IMG/VR virus record: IMGVR_UViG_3300042261_000784
Coordinates: 1 to 27,357 of that record
Length of the DNA stretch: 27,357 nt
DNA from: a virus
Reading direction: 5' to 3' (one strand)
Part shown: positions 1-5,970 of the stretch, in pieces
Position numbering within the stretch: the stretch's first letter is position 1
How the letters are laid out: each line of letters opens with the position of its first letter
The notes under the pieces: model-generated
The model's input: only the letters and a program-made list of their open reading frames with translations
The model's database searches: none
What the model was told of the DNA's origin: nothing
Translations under genes and position numbers: made by a program

Positions 1-15
1 CCCAAATGTCAAGCC
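1..15 (-). promoter_or_regulatory. Partial promoter at the left edge (-35 only)
   Basis: On the minus strand this reads GGCTTGACATTTGGG, with a perfect -35 hexamer TTGACA at 12..7. It matches the start of the two complete promoter cassettes at 286-346 and 15480-15540, which have GGCTTGACTTTGGG or TTGACTTTGGG at the same place. The -10 would lie outside the window. It sits directly after the stop codon of the 89-residue gene, so it would drive the next minus-strand gene to the left. Confidence 0.55.
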
Positions 16-18
16 TTA

Positions 19-288
19 TTACGCAAACTCGTAAAACTCAACACTGGGGTCTAAGTACTTGAGTTCCTTACAGATTTTTGTCAATGACGCATACCGCGCA
101 TTCACAACACTACGGGGCAACTCGCCATCGCAGGTCAGATTCTCGGGACTCAATTCGCTGTCCAGTTTGTCGGCGATAGTCTGACGATCCTGCGCGACAT
201 TCAGATCCAGGGGGCGTTGACCCCACATCTTGCGCCAGTCATTCAGACCGTCTACAAACTCGTTCAGATTTCGTGCGTTCTTGAACAT
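19..288 (-). CDS. Small hypothetical protein, 89 aa
   Basis: Unrecognised soluble protein with no signal peptide or membrane segment. The composition is mixed charged, with several aromatic residues near the N-terminus (around DWRKMWGQRP, residues 17-26). The ATG at 288 is supported by the Shine-Dalgarno GGAG about 8 nt upstream, and a strong sigma-70 promoter lies just ahead at 318-346. The codons are richer in G and C than in the neighbouring 2OG-oxygenase gene. Placement behind a repeated host-type promoter suggests an early gene of host takeover, but this is inferred from position only. Confidence 0.7.
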   Translation of the reverse strand: MFKNARNLNEFVDGLNDWRKMWGQRPLDLNVAQDRQTIADKLDSELSPENLTCDGELPRSVVNARYASLTKICKELKYLDPSVEFYEFA

Positions 289-346
289 ATCAATCTCCGT
301 TCGTTCAGTATGTAGATATTATGCGCCCAAACGTACCCAAAGTCAA
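286..346 (-). repeat. Promoter/leader cassette, copy 1
   Basis: This 61-bp block covers the start codon, ribosome binding site, untranslated leader, -10 and -35. It matches 15480-15540 at 54 of 61 positions by my alignment. The most conserved part is the spacer between -35 and -10 (GGGTACGTTTGGGCG on the minus strand). Spacer conservation beyond what sigma-70 needs suggests recent duplication or an additional bound factor. Confidence 0.85.
318..346 (-). promoter_or_regulatory. Sigma-70-type promoter of the 89-aa gene
   Basis: The minus strand shows TTGACT (346..341), a 17-bp spacer, then CATAAT (323..318). The predicted transcript starts about 30 nt before the ATG at 288. Near-consensus hexamers and exact spacing indicate recognition by host RNA polymerase, as expected of an early phage promoter. 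Confidence 0.8.
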
Positions 347-363
347 CAACTATAATTCCATAT

Positions 364-401
364 AAATCAATAACTTACACATCCTCGTAAGTTATTGATT
401 T
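364..401 (-). terminator. Long perfect hairpin after the 2OG-oxygenase gene
   Basis: Arms 364-378 and 387-401 are perfectly complementary over 15 bp, with the 8-nt loop ACATCCTC on the plus strand. The hairpin begins 3 nt past the oxygenase stop codon (404), where a terminator would be expected for the minus operon. The stem is AT-rich and its minus-strand 3' flank (TATATGG) is not a clean U tract. It may therefore be a weak terminator or an RNA-stabilising hairpin. One arm plus two loop bases (385-401) recurs at 15556-15572. Confidence 0.6.
385..401. repeat. 17-nt motif, copy 1
   Basis: The plus-strand sequence TCGTAAGTTATTGATTT is identical to 15556-15572. Both copies lie between the end of a minus-strand gene and the promoter cassette of the next one. 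Here it forms one arm of a hairpin. Confidence 0.75.
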
Positions 402-403
402 TA

Positions 404-1045
404 TTAGAAATTATGCTGTGCTAGTTTTTCAGCCTTGACACCAGTCAATCCTTTCCAAAAAGTATTGAAGGAAACTGAACGTCTTGGCTTACTGTCTGCA
501 CTCGTCTTTTCAACAAAGTGGTGGCTATTACCTAAAAACAATACCAAATGGTTTTGTAAATTGTTATGCTCTTCTGGCTTTATACCTAATTCAGGTAAAA
601 TGCTTTTTAGAGCAATATAGGATTTGATTCGTGGAATAAAGTATGGAATCTCTGGTTGGCTTGCTTCAAGATGTAAATTCAAATTATCAGGATTGTTATC
701 TAAAAAGATAACTCCCGCTATTACACAAAATGGATGCGCATGGTCGTGATGTTCTTGACCCGGGTCTGTAATATTACCCCAACTAGTAGTAATGTTTACA
801 TCACTAATAAAAGATTCAAGACCCATGTATTGTGTTAGATAATTTTTACACTCGCTTTCAAGGTAGTGTTTAGTGTTGACAAAATAATCTTTATCAAAAA
901 AATCCATTTCAAGACTTATTCTGTTTTGAATATTTGGCCTAAATGAAAGTGATTTGAAAGCATTGTTCAATAATACAGTATCAAGTTCATTTGAAATGTC
1001 CTTGACTACTACAAACCTTTGTGAAAAATTTAGTACACTATTCAT
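404..1045 (-). CDS. 2OG-Fe(II) oxygenase family protein, 213 aa
   Basis: A double-stranded beta-helix dioxygenase of the putative 2OG-Fe(II) oxygenase group common in large phages. The core motif is [19 protein letters not shown] (residues 88-106), which supplies the His-rich iron site before a hydrophobic strand. The distal part has [10 protein letters not shown] (171-180), with the second iron His, and R188/R189 followed by VSFNTF, which would bind 2-oxoglutarate. The family oxidises proteins, nucleotides or small molecules using Fe(II) and 2-oxoglutarate; the substrate here is unknown. The gene overlaps clpP by 8 nt (ATGAATAG), so translation is probably coupled. A second oxygenase lies at 11021-11626. 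Confidence 0.8.
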   Translation of the reverse strand: MNSVLNFSQRFVVVKDISNELDTVLLNNAFKSLSFRPNIQNRISLEMDFFDKDYFVNTKHYLESECKNYLTQYMGLESFISDVNITTSWGNITDPGQEHHDHAHPFCVIAGVIFLDNNPDNLNLHLEASQPEIPYFIPRIKSYIALKSILPELGIKPEEHNNLQNHLVLFLGNSHHFVEKTSADSKPRRSVSFNTFWKGLTGVKAEKLAQHNF

Positions 1046-1634
1046 TGTTGCGTTTCTCTATTACTTTATCTACTAGACCATACTCTAAAGCCTGTTGTGC
1101 GTTCATAAAAAAGTCACGCTCCATATCTTTAGCAAGTTCGTCAAACGTTTTACCAACACTGTTATGCTTGACATAAATGTTTGTAAGATTCTTTTTCATT
1201 TCAAGAATTTCACGCACTTGAATTTCCATGTCAGTAGCCTGACCACGTGCGCCACCACTGGGCTGGTGAATCATATGTCGTGCGTTAGGAAGAATGAGTC
1301 GCTTACCCTTTGCCCCCGCCTGTGCAAGTAAACTACCCATGCTGCATGCCTGTCCCATTACAATAGTGCTTACATCAGGCTGAATAAACTGCATAGCATC
1401 ATAGATTGCCATGCCAGCAGTCACGCTACCGCCTGGACTATTGATATACAAACTAATATCTTTATCTGGGTTTTCACTTTCAAGATATAGCAATTGGGCA
1501 ACAATAAGATTTGCCATTTGGTCATGAACCTCACCTTCAAGTAAGATTACACGGTCGCGCAACAAACGACTATAGATATCATAACTACGTTCGCCGCGTG
1601 ATGTTTGTTCCAAAACAATAGGTACAAGGCTCAT
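1038..1634 (-). CDS. clpP: ClpP, ATP-dependent Clp protease proteolytic subunit
   Basis: Serine peptidase of family S14, 198 aa, close to the bacterial length. The catalytic triad is visible: Ser98 in GQACSMGS, His123 in MIHQPSGG and Asp174 in MERDFF. The oligomerisation and substrate-channel motif SPGGSVTAG is at 66-74. It forms a barrel-shaped tetradecamer that degrades proteins fed by ClpX or ClpA. The start ATG follows GGAGATGAT, and a consensus promoter (TTGATT, 17 bp, TATAAT) sits 25-53 nt upstream. The phage also encodes ClpX (5967-7160) and ClpS (4802-5116). The N-terminus is short, so little propeptide seems to be removed. Confidence 0.97.
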   Translation of the reverse strand: MSLVPIVLEQTSRGERSYDIYSRLLRDRVILLEGEVHDQMANLIVAQLLYLESENPDKDISLYINSPGGSVTAGMAIYDAMQFIQPDVSTIVMGQACSMGSLLAQAGAKGKRLILPNARHMIHQPSGGARGQATDMEIQVREILEMKKNLTNIYVKHNSVGKTFDELAKDMERDFFMNAQQALEYGLVDKVIEKRNNE

Positions 1635-1658
1635 ATCATCTCCTATAAAATAAAATCA

Positions 1659-1687
1659 ATTATAACTATTGTAATTAGACAAATCAA
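1659..1687 (-). promoter_or_regulatory. clpP promoter
   Basis: The minus strand has TTGATT (1687..1682), a 17-bp spacer and a perfect TATAAT (1664..1659). It lies in the short gap between the 514-aa gene and clpP, giving clpP and the 2OG oxygenase their own transcription start. Confidence 0.75.
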
Positions 1688-1696
1688 CCGATATGG

Positions 1697-3241
1697 TTAT
1701 TTTCTTTTCTTTCTGCCTATGCCTTGTTTTGATTTTGGCTTCATACTAATTGGCTTACTATGACCTTTAGTAATTATGTCTGCCACTTTAGATAATGGAA
1801 CTTCGCTTGATGCTTGAGCATCAGACTTATCAGATAAACCCAACTCATTAGGCTCATCTAATTTTGTTTTGCCTTCTGTGGGACTTAATTTGAAACTGAA
1901 TCCCCCTTTTGTTGGATCAGTTGCACCTGCTTTACTTTCCAAACTAATTTTACCATCAAGTTTTGCAGGCCATTGAGTGGCAAAACTGACAACTCTTGTT
2001 TTAGGAGTAAAGTCTGTATATTGTTGTAAAAAGTTATTGTCTAATATAGTTAGAACTACACTTGGAAATTCTGGCAGTGCGTTGCCCTCATTTATTGCTT
2101 TCATTACAGCAAGTTTTACAGCATATACTAATTTGCCACCATCGCTACTTTGTTTTTTGAAATCAAATTCATCCCATAATTTTCTATATCTTGGAAGTTC
2201 GCCTCTGCCCTTTGTTTTAAAAGCCTTCATGCTTTGTAAAACATCATTTACTATTTCTGGTTCCCAAGGTAATACCTTATTAAATTTTTTCGGCAAACTA
2301 TCTGGGGCGTACTCATGTAATAAGTTCATGGCTTCAAAAATTTGACTTATACTTCTAGGACTAGGAAATCCTTGTTTTGAAGGTTTATTACTATCACAAA
2401 GTTCAATAAAATCAATTACAGCCCTATATTTTTTATTTTTTCTAAGTTCGTCGGGAATTTTGAGACCGCTTAGGCTTGGTGCTGCGCCACCACCTTGACC
2501 TTTACTACTAATATTTACAGTATGTTCTGTTTGTGCATTTTTGATTGTAGCAAAACTATCAGCAATATTGATATTAGGCTTGCTAGGAAAGTTGATTACT
2601 AAAGAACTAATATCTCCTCCCAACCATTCTTCAAATCCTTTTCTTCGCGGAAATCTTGATGTACCAGATATCAATGCTAATATTCCTAAATATTCACCTG
2701 CATAGTCTACTATACTTTTTCTAATTGTTTCAGGAACATCTTTAGGTATAATAGGATTGCTGCCTTCCATAATTGTTTTAGCCATCTCTACTACAATTCT
2801 TCCATATTCCGTTGAATTCAATGTAGGATTACTAATAATAATTTGCCCTAAATTTTCTGCAGGAATTTCTTTATCGCCTAGACCTATTTGGCTTGGTTTT
2901 AGTAGTGCGCTTTCTTTTCCTGTTTCTTCGCCTTCTTGCCCTGTGCTTGCTTGCCCGCCTAAGTCTGAAGTTTTTAGTAATTGACTTAGAGGTATCTCTG
3001 AACCATCTTTTAGTTTTAGTTTTATTTGACCTTTGAATAAACCTGCCTTATTCATATCTATAAAACGTTTTGCTTCACTAGGATGAGCAACTACAGGTTC
3101 TTTATCTGTAGTATAAAAAGGCATTCCTGTTTTTATCATGGAAATAAATTTATCAAATCTAGCACTATATTTTGTAATAGTACCCGGATTTAGAGTTCTA
3201 TCTTCAGACAAGTACAACAGTTTATCTAATAAATTACGCAT
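1697..3241 (-). CDS. Unknown 514-aa protein with a capsid-targeting-like N-terminus
   Basis: I do not recognise a catalytic family. The N-terminus MRNLLDKLLYLSEDRTLNPG is a short amphipathic helix ending in Leu-Ser-Glu followed by Asp, like the capsid-targeting peptides of T4 internal proteins that gp21 protease cuts after (I/L)xE. Residues about 95-115 form a Gly/Gln/Glu-rich linker. A Gly-rich segment SSKGQGGGAAPSLSG lies near residue 250, and the end is very basic (KPKSKQGIGRKKRK). A virion or ejected DNA-binding protein would fit; this is inference. No Shine-Dalgarno precedes the ATG. Instead a TAAATAC motif ends 5 nt before it. Confidence 0.85.
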   Translation of the reverse strand: MRNLLDKLLYLSEDRTLNPGTITKYSARFDKFISMIKTGMPFYTTDKEPVVAHPSEAKRFIDMNKAGLFKGQIKLKLKDGSEIPLSQLLKTSDLGGQASTGQEGEETGKESALLKPSQIGLGDKEIPAENLGQIIISNPTLNSTEYGRIVVEMAKTIMEGSNPIIPKDVPETIRKSIVDYAGEYLGILALISGTSRFPRRKGFEEWLGGDISSLVINFPSKPNINIADSFATIKNAQTEHTVNISSKGQGGGAAPSLSGLKIPDELRKNKKYRAVIDFIELCDSNKPSKQGFPSPRSISQIFEAMNLLHEYAPDSLPKKFNKVLPWEPEIVNDVLQSMKAFKTKGRGELPRYRKLWDEFDFKKQSSDGGKLVYAVKLAVMKAINEGNALPEFPSVVLTILDNNFLQQYTDFTPKTRVVSFATQWPAKLDGKISLESKAGATDPTKGGFSFKLSPTEGKTKLDEPNELGLSDKSDAQASSEVPLSKVADIITKGHSKPISMKPKSKQGIGRKKRK

Positions 3242-3245
3242 AATA

Positions 3246-3254
3246 TGTATTTAG
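3246..3254 (-). promoter_or_regulatory. T4-late-like motif before the 514-aa gene
   Basis: The minus strand reads CTAAATACATATT then ATG. The TAAATAC core matches the T4 late-promoter consensus TATAAATAC in its right half. The distance to the start codon is so short that transcription would begin at or near the ATG. Short AT-rich motifs are common in this base composition, so confidence is modest. Confidence 0.4.
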
Positions 3255-3255
3255 T

Positions 3256-3744
3256 TCAAACTTGGGTAACATCTTGATGAGTAAACCAATGCTTATCTTT
3301 CAATACAGTAGACTTTAGTGCTATGTTATATTTTGACAATTTTTTACGCCAGATATAAAATGTAGGACCATGACTCATATGCCTATGATGTCCCCTTTTT
3401 ACAAGAATATTGCTATAAACATCCCACTGATATTGATGCACCATTTCATGTGCAAGTGTGCTTATAAACCATTGACGGCAATAATAGCGATCCGCTAGAT
3501 ATATGGTACAATGACTTTTTGTTTTACGTATAGGACCTTCACGCCCATAACACATTCCTATACAATCTTTTAGTCTACGTATTTCAAAAAGGGGTGTAGG
3601 CAGTCTATTATAGAAAATTTCACGATTTATAAGCCTAAAAATAGCCTTTACTTCCTTCATTTTGGGTCTATAGGGCTTACTACGCTGTTCACTCTTGCTT
3701 GGAAGAGGTTCATCCATAAGCTTTTTAAGGTCATGAAAGCGCAT
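3256..3744 (-). CDS. SprT-like zinc metallopeptidase, 162 aa
   Basis: Member of the SprT/Spartan-like gluzincins. The zinc motif HEMVHQYQ (His99, Glu100, His103) and the downstream third-ligand motif SHGPTF (His125) are both present, as in SprT family proteins. Spartan relatives cleave DNA-protein crosslinks; SprT-like genes are also known in phages, usually without a proven role. The open frame runs on to 3855, but that part overlaps the plus-strand gene at 3816 and reads as a random hydrophobic stretch. I therefore place the start at the ATG at 3744, just before MRFHDLKKL. That ATG has no ribosome binding site but follows TGTAAATAG by 5 nt. Confidence 0.88.
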   Translation of the reverse strand: MRFHDLKKLMDEPLPSKSEQRSKPYRPKMKEVKAIFRLINREIFYNRLPTPLFEIRRLKDCIGMCYGREGPIRKTKSHCTIYLADRYYCRQWFISTLAHEMVHQYQWDVYSNILVKRGHHRHMSHGPTFYIWRKKLSKYNIALKSTVLKDKHWFTHQDVTQV

Positions 3745-3787
3745 AATTCTATTTACAACATTAAAAATACTACTATTATATTTCGGT

Positions 3788-3796
3788 AGTAAATAC
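3788..3796 (+). promoter_or_regulatory. T4-late-like motif before the EF-hand/dockerin gene
   Basis: The plus strand reads AGTAAATACATTTTTAGGAG. The TAAATAC core is at 3790-3796 and the ribosome binding site AGGAGA at 3803-3808, with the ATG at 3816. The arrangement fits a late promoter with a leader of roughly 15 nt. Confidence 0.45.
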
Positions 3797-3815
3797 ATTT
3801 TTAGGAGAAACATAT

Positions 3816-4106
3816 ATGTTATGGTTATTATTAGCATTAGTCGCAGTTGGAGCATTCATTTGGTGGGTAAACCGTGATACTAACGGCGACGTAAACAATG
3901 ACGGCAATGTTGATTCAGCAGATGCAAAGGCTGCTGTTGACAAGGCTGTAGCAGTAGCAAAAGCCGCTGCCGATCTAAACAAAGACGGTAAGGTAACTGT
4001 TGCTGACGCAGTAGAAGCAGGCAAGAAGGTCAAGGCTGGAGCCAAGAAGGCTGCAGGTAAGGCCAAGGCTGCTGCTAAGAAGCCTAAACTAAAGGTTGCC
4101 AAGTAA
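3816..4106 (+). CDS. Membrane-anchored EF-hand/dockerin protein with histone-H1-like tail, 96 aa
   Basis: Three parts are visible. Residues 1-18 are a hydrophobic anchor (MLWLLLALVAVGAFIWWV). Residues about 25-64 hold two dockerin-type calcium loops, DVNNDGNVDSAD and DLNKDGKVTVAD, each with D1-x-N3-x-D5-G6 and D12 in place. Residues about 68-96 are Lys/Ala-rich with AAKK- and AGK-type repeats, like the tail of histone H1 or bacterial H1-like proteins. The start is set by AGGAGA 7 nt upstream. It is followed after 9 nt by the metallophosphoesterase-like gene on the same strand. A calcium-binding membrane protein with a basic tail could tether DNA or another polyanion to the inner membrane; this is inference. 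Confidence 0.85.
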   Translation: MLWLLLALVAVGAFIWWVNRDTNGDVNNDGNVDSADAKAAVDKAVAVAKAAADLNKDGKVTVADAVEAGKKVKAGAKKAAGKAKAAAKKPKLKVAK

Positions 4107-4118
4107 TTAATTACTGTG

Positions 4119-4805
4119 ATGGAAATAGGGTTCGACATACTAAGTGACCTACGTCTGGACCCAAATGAAACATTCAATTGGGAAAATAAGGCTACCAGTC
4201 TTTATTGTGTACTAGCCGGCAATGTCACACATAACATGCGTACATTGTGGCAGACTCTAGGCCATCTCAGTAAATTTTATCAAGGAATATTTTATATTCC
4301 TGGACCTTTAGAATATGTCAGTGGTGATGACGTTGAAAAACGTACTGCTGATATACAACAAATTGCTAGCAGAGTTCCTAATGTAGCGGTATTGCATCAA
4401 CATGTTGTAATCGTCGACGGTATCGCTATATTAGGCTGCAATGGTTGGGAAGATGAAAATCCTAACTTTCAACATTTACTTACTAGTTTGCGTTTAGATG
4501 ATATTGCCTATCTAAACAAAAGTATTGACAAACTACAAAGACATATTGATGTCAAAAAAATATTAGTTGTCAGTAGCGGAGTACCAAAGAAAGAATTATA
4601 TTTTGGATTAGTTCCGCCTATTGCTAAAGACAGAATAGATTTAGATTTTGCATTAGGTAATGATACTGAACACAAAGTATCACATTGGGCATTTGGTACA
4701 ACCGAAAAAATAGTTGACACTAAAATTAATAATGTCAACTATATTAATAACCCTTACTTTCGTAAGTTGCCCTATTGGGCAAAAAGAATTAGTATTACAG
4801 TTTAG
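4119..4805 (+). CDS. Metallophosphoesterase-fold protein with degraded active site
   Basis: The motif spacing follows calcineurin-like phosphoesterases, but nearly every metal ligand is changed (numbering from the ATG at 4119). The D-x-H block reads LSDLRLD (10-12 is DLR); the GD block reads LAGNV (N35); the GNHE block reads IPGPLEYV (62-65). The histidine block reads VVSSGVP (about 151-157), and the GHTH block reads FGTTE (193-196). The following IDTKINNVNYINNPY resembles the family's last strand and Asn-Pro turn. I infer a catalytically dead homologue kept as a binding or scaffold protein. GTG at 4116 is an alternative start. Its last 4 nt overlap the end of clpS on the other strand. Confidence 0.75.
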   Translation: MEIGFDILSDLRLDPNETFNWENKATSLYCVLAGNVTHNMRTLWQTLGHLSKFYQGIFYIPGPLEYVSGDDVEKRTADIQQIASRVPNVAVLHQHVVIVDGIAILGCNGWEDENPNFQHLLTSLRLDDIAYLNKSIDKLQRHIDVKKILVVSSGVPKKELYFGLVPPIAKDRIDLDFALGNDTEHKVSHWAFGTTEKIVDTKINNVNYINNPYFRKLPYWAKRISITV

Positions 4806-5116
4806 CGGCGTTCTGCTTCGACTTTTACTTGTAGTGGGAAACCCTTACTACGTGCTTCAAGTGTAACTTCAATGCCTTTCTGTTCTGCAATTTCATAAGG
4901 AAGAACTGCCACCACAGCACTACCCATATCATGAATGTCTTTTGTGATAGTACTTGCAGTATCGGGATTATAATTGAAATATTCAATTAATGTGCTTACC
5001 ACAAAATCCATTGTTGTTACATCATCATTGATGTAAATAATTTTGAAAAGGGGTGGTTCTTGTAGAGTAAGATTAGGTTTGATTTTACCCTTAGTTTCTG
5101 GATTTGGACTTGGCAT
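4802..5116 (-). CDS. clpS: ClpS, adaptor for N-degron substrates
   Basis: A 104-aa protein with the ClpS core. The N-degron pocket is present as IYINDDVTTMDFV (Asn30, Asp31, Asp32, Met36) and His62 in IHDMG. In bacteria ClpS binds proteins with N-terminal Leu, Phe, Tyr or Trp and hands them to ClpA-ClpP. The start ATG at 5116 is preceded by GAGGAAA; the longer reading to 5164 runs through a GC-rich hairpin and is unlikely. No ClpA is encoded in this window, so it may work with host ClpA or act on the phage ClpX. The stop codon overlaps the convergent plus-strand gene by 4 nt. Confidence 0.93.
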   Translation of the reverse strand: MPSPNPETKGKIKPNLTLQEPPLFKIIYINDDVTTMDFVVSTLIEYFNYNPDTASTITKDIHDMGSAVVAVLPYEIAEQKGIEVTLEARSKGFPLQVKVEAERR

Positions 5117-5134
5117 ATATTTCCTCTTTTTAGA

Positions 5135-5164
5135 GTGTTCGCGGCCACAACCGACCGCGAACAC
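5135..5164 (-). promoter_or_regulatory. GC-rich hairpin in the clpS leader
   Basis: GTGTTCGCGG (5135-5144) and CCGCGAACAC (5155-5164) pair perfectly over 10 bp around a 10-nt loop. It lies between hsp20 and clpS and ends 18 nt before the clpS ATG. It stands out in this AT-rich DNA. No U tract follows on either strand, so it is more likely an RNA processing, stability or translation-control element than a terminator. Confidence 0.6.
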
Positions 5165-5182
5165 ATTACACTTACTATAATA

Positions 5183-5638
5183 TTATTTATTGAAAGTAAT
5201 AGCAATCTTCTTGGGCTTCAATTCTTCTGGAATTTTACGCTCAAGTTTGATTGACAATATACCATTACTTACATCTGCACCAGTGACTTCCACGTGGTCA
5301 GCAAGAGTAAATGAACGATTGAAACTACGTGAACTAATACCACGATGTAGATATTCTACATTTTTTTCTAGTTCATCAAGGCTTTCAATCTTTTCACCTA
5401 CAATAGTAAGTTGGTTCTTATCGACAGTAACCGCAATATCACCATCACGGAACCCAGCAACGGCCAATTCAATGACAAAGGTATTGTCATCGTGTTTGAT
5501 TACGTTGTATGGGGGATAGTTTTGATTAGTCTGTTGTGCGCTAACTCGGGTAAGTTCATCAAAGATGTTATCAAAACCGACTGCGAATTTATGTATTGAC
5601 GGAATGTCAAAGGAACGTAGAGTTAATGTGTTTGTCAT
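5183..5638 (-). CDS. Small heat-shock protein, Hsp20/IbpA type
   Basis: A 151-aa alpha-crystallin chaperone. It has the YPPYNV motif (about 42-47) that opens the IbpA-type domain, then VIELAVAGF, a conserved HRGISSRSFNRSFTLADH block (about 93-110) and NGILSIKLERKIPEE. It ends with the C-terminal I-x-I anchor KKIAITFNK. Family members hold unfolding proteins for later refolding or degradation; Hsp20 genes are frequent in T4-like phages of aquatic bacteria. AAAAGGAG sets the start. The 5' leader carries a hairpin (5673-5700) and a GATAAATAC motif. Confidence 0.95.
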   Translation of the reverse strand: MTNTLTLRSFDIPSIHKFAVGFDNIFDELTRVSAQQTNQNYPPYNVIKHDDNTFVIELAVAGFRDGDIAVTVDKNQLTIVGEKIESLDELEKNVEYLHRGISSRSFNRSFTLADHVEVTGADVSNGILSIKLERKIPEELKPKKIAITFNK

Positions 5639-5672
5639 ATCATTTCTCCTTTTATAAGCAAGTTTATGACTA

Positions 5673-5700
5673 ATACAGACCCGACCATCGGCATCTGTAT
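5673..5700 (-). promoter_or_regulatory. Hairpin in the hsp20 leader
   Basis: Outer arms ATACAGA (5673-5679) and TCTGTAT (5694-5700) pair over 7 bp. Inner arms CCGA (5681-5684) and TCGG (5688-5691) pair over 4 bp around a CCA loop. The structure lies between the putative promoter at 5704-5712 and the hsp20 ribosome binding site, so it would be at the 5' end of that transcript. Many hsp20 genes use RNA thermometers; here the ribosome binding site is outside the stem, so I do not call one. Confidence 0.5.
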
Positions 5701-5703
5701 CTT

Positions 5704-5712
5704 GTATTTATC
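5704..5712 (-). promoter_or_regulatory. T4-late-like motif upstream of hsp20
   Basis: The minus strand has GATAAATAC, matching 7 of 8 bases of the T4 late consensus TATAAATA plus the following C. It lies 66 nt before the hsp20 start. Confidence 0.5.
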
Positions 5713-5748
5713 TTAGCAGATTTCGTAAAAAATTATAGTATATTAGGG

Positions 5749-5970
5749 TTAGAAGTTTGTTTTAGGTAGATTCTGTTGAGCCAGATATTTTTTCCAACGT
5801 TTTTTGGCCATAGCCTTTTGAACCTTTTTCTTTACGCTGGGTTTAGTATAAGTTTGACGACCCTGTAATTCCATCAATAGGCCGCTCTCAGACACTTTCT
5901 TTTTGAATTTTCTTAGTGCCTTTTCTACATTTCCATCTTTTACTATTACTTTCCTACCTGATAAGTTCAT
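5749..5970 (-). CDS. rpsU: Ribosomal protein bS21
   Basis: A 73-aa homologue of the small-subunit protein S21. It begins with VIVKDGNVEKALRKFKKKV, typical of S21, followed by SGLLMEL and a highly basic helix (KKKVQKAMAKKRWKKYL). bS21 sits near the anti-Shine-Dalgarno on the 30S subunit and helps initiation. Phage S21 genes are documented in aquatic phages and may replace the host protein to favour phage mRNAs. The ATG overlaps the clpX stop as ATGA, so it is translated with clpX. Confidence 0.93.
   Translation of the reverse strand: MNLSGRKVIVKDGNVEKALRKFKKKVSESGLLMELQGRQTYTKPSVKKKVQKAMAKKRWKKYLAQQNLPKTNF

Noticed and set aside
3745-3855. N-terminal extension of the SprT-like gene
   Set aside because: It overlaps the well-supported plus-strand gene and its ribosome binding site, and translates to a hydrophobic stretch that is the shadow of that region. 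The ATG at 3744 begins the homologous part.
3776-4177. 133-aa minus-strand frame rich in Ala/Leu/Phe
   Set aside because: It is the antisense of the Lys/Ala-rich plus-strand gene; the composition is explained by that.
5135-5164. Rho-independent terminator between hsp20 and clpS
   Set aside because: The stem is good but no T run follows on either strand.
5641-5700. RNA thermometer in front of hsp20
   Set aside because: The ribosome binding site AAAGGAG lies outside the stem, and no ROSE or fourU pairing is visible.
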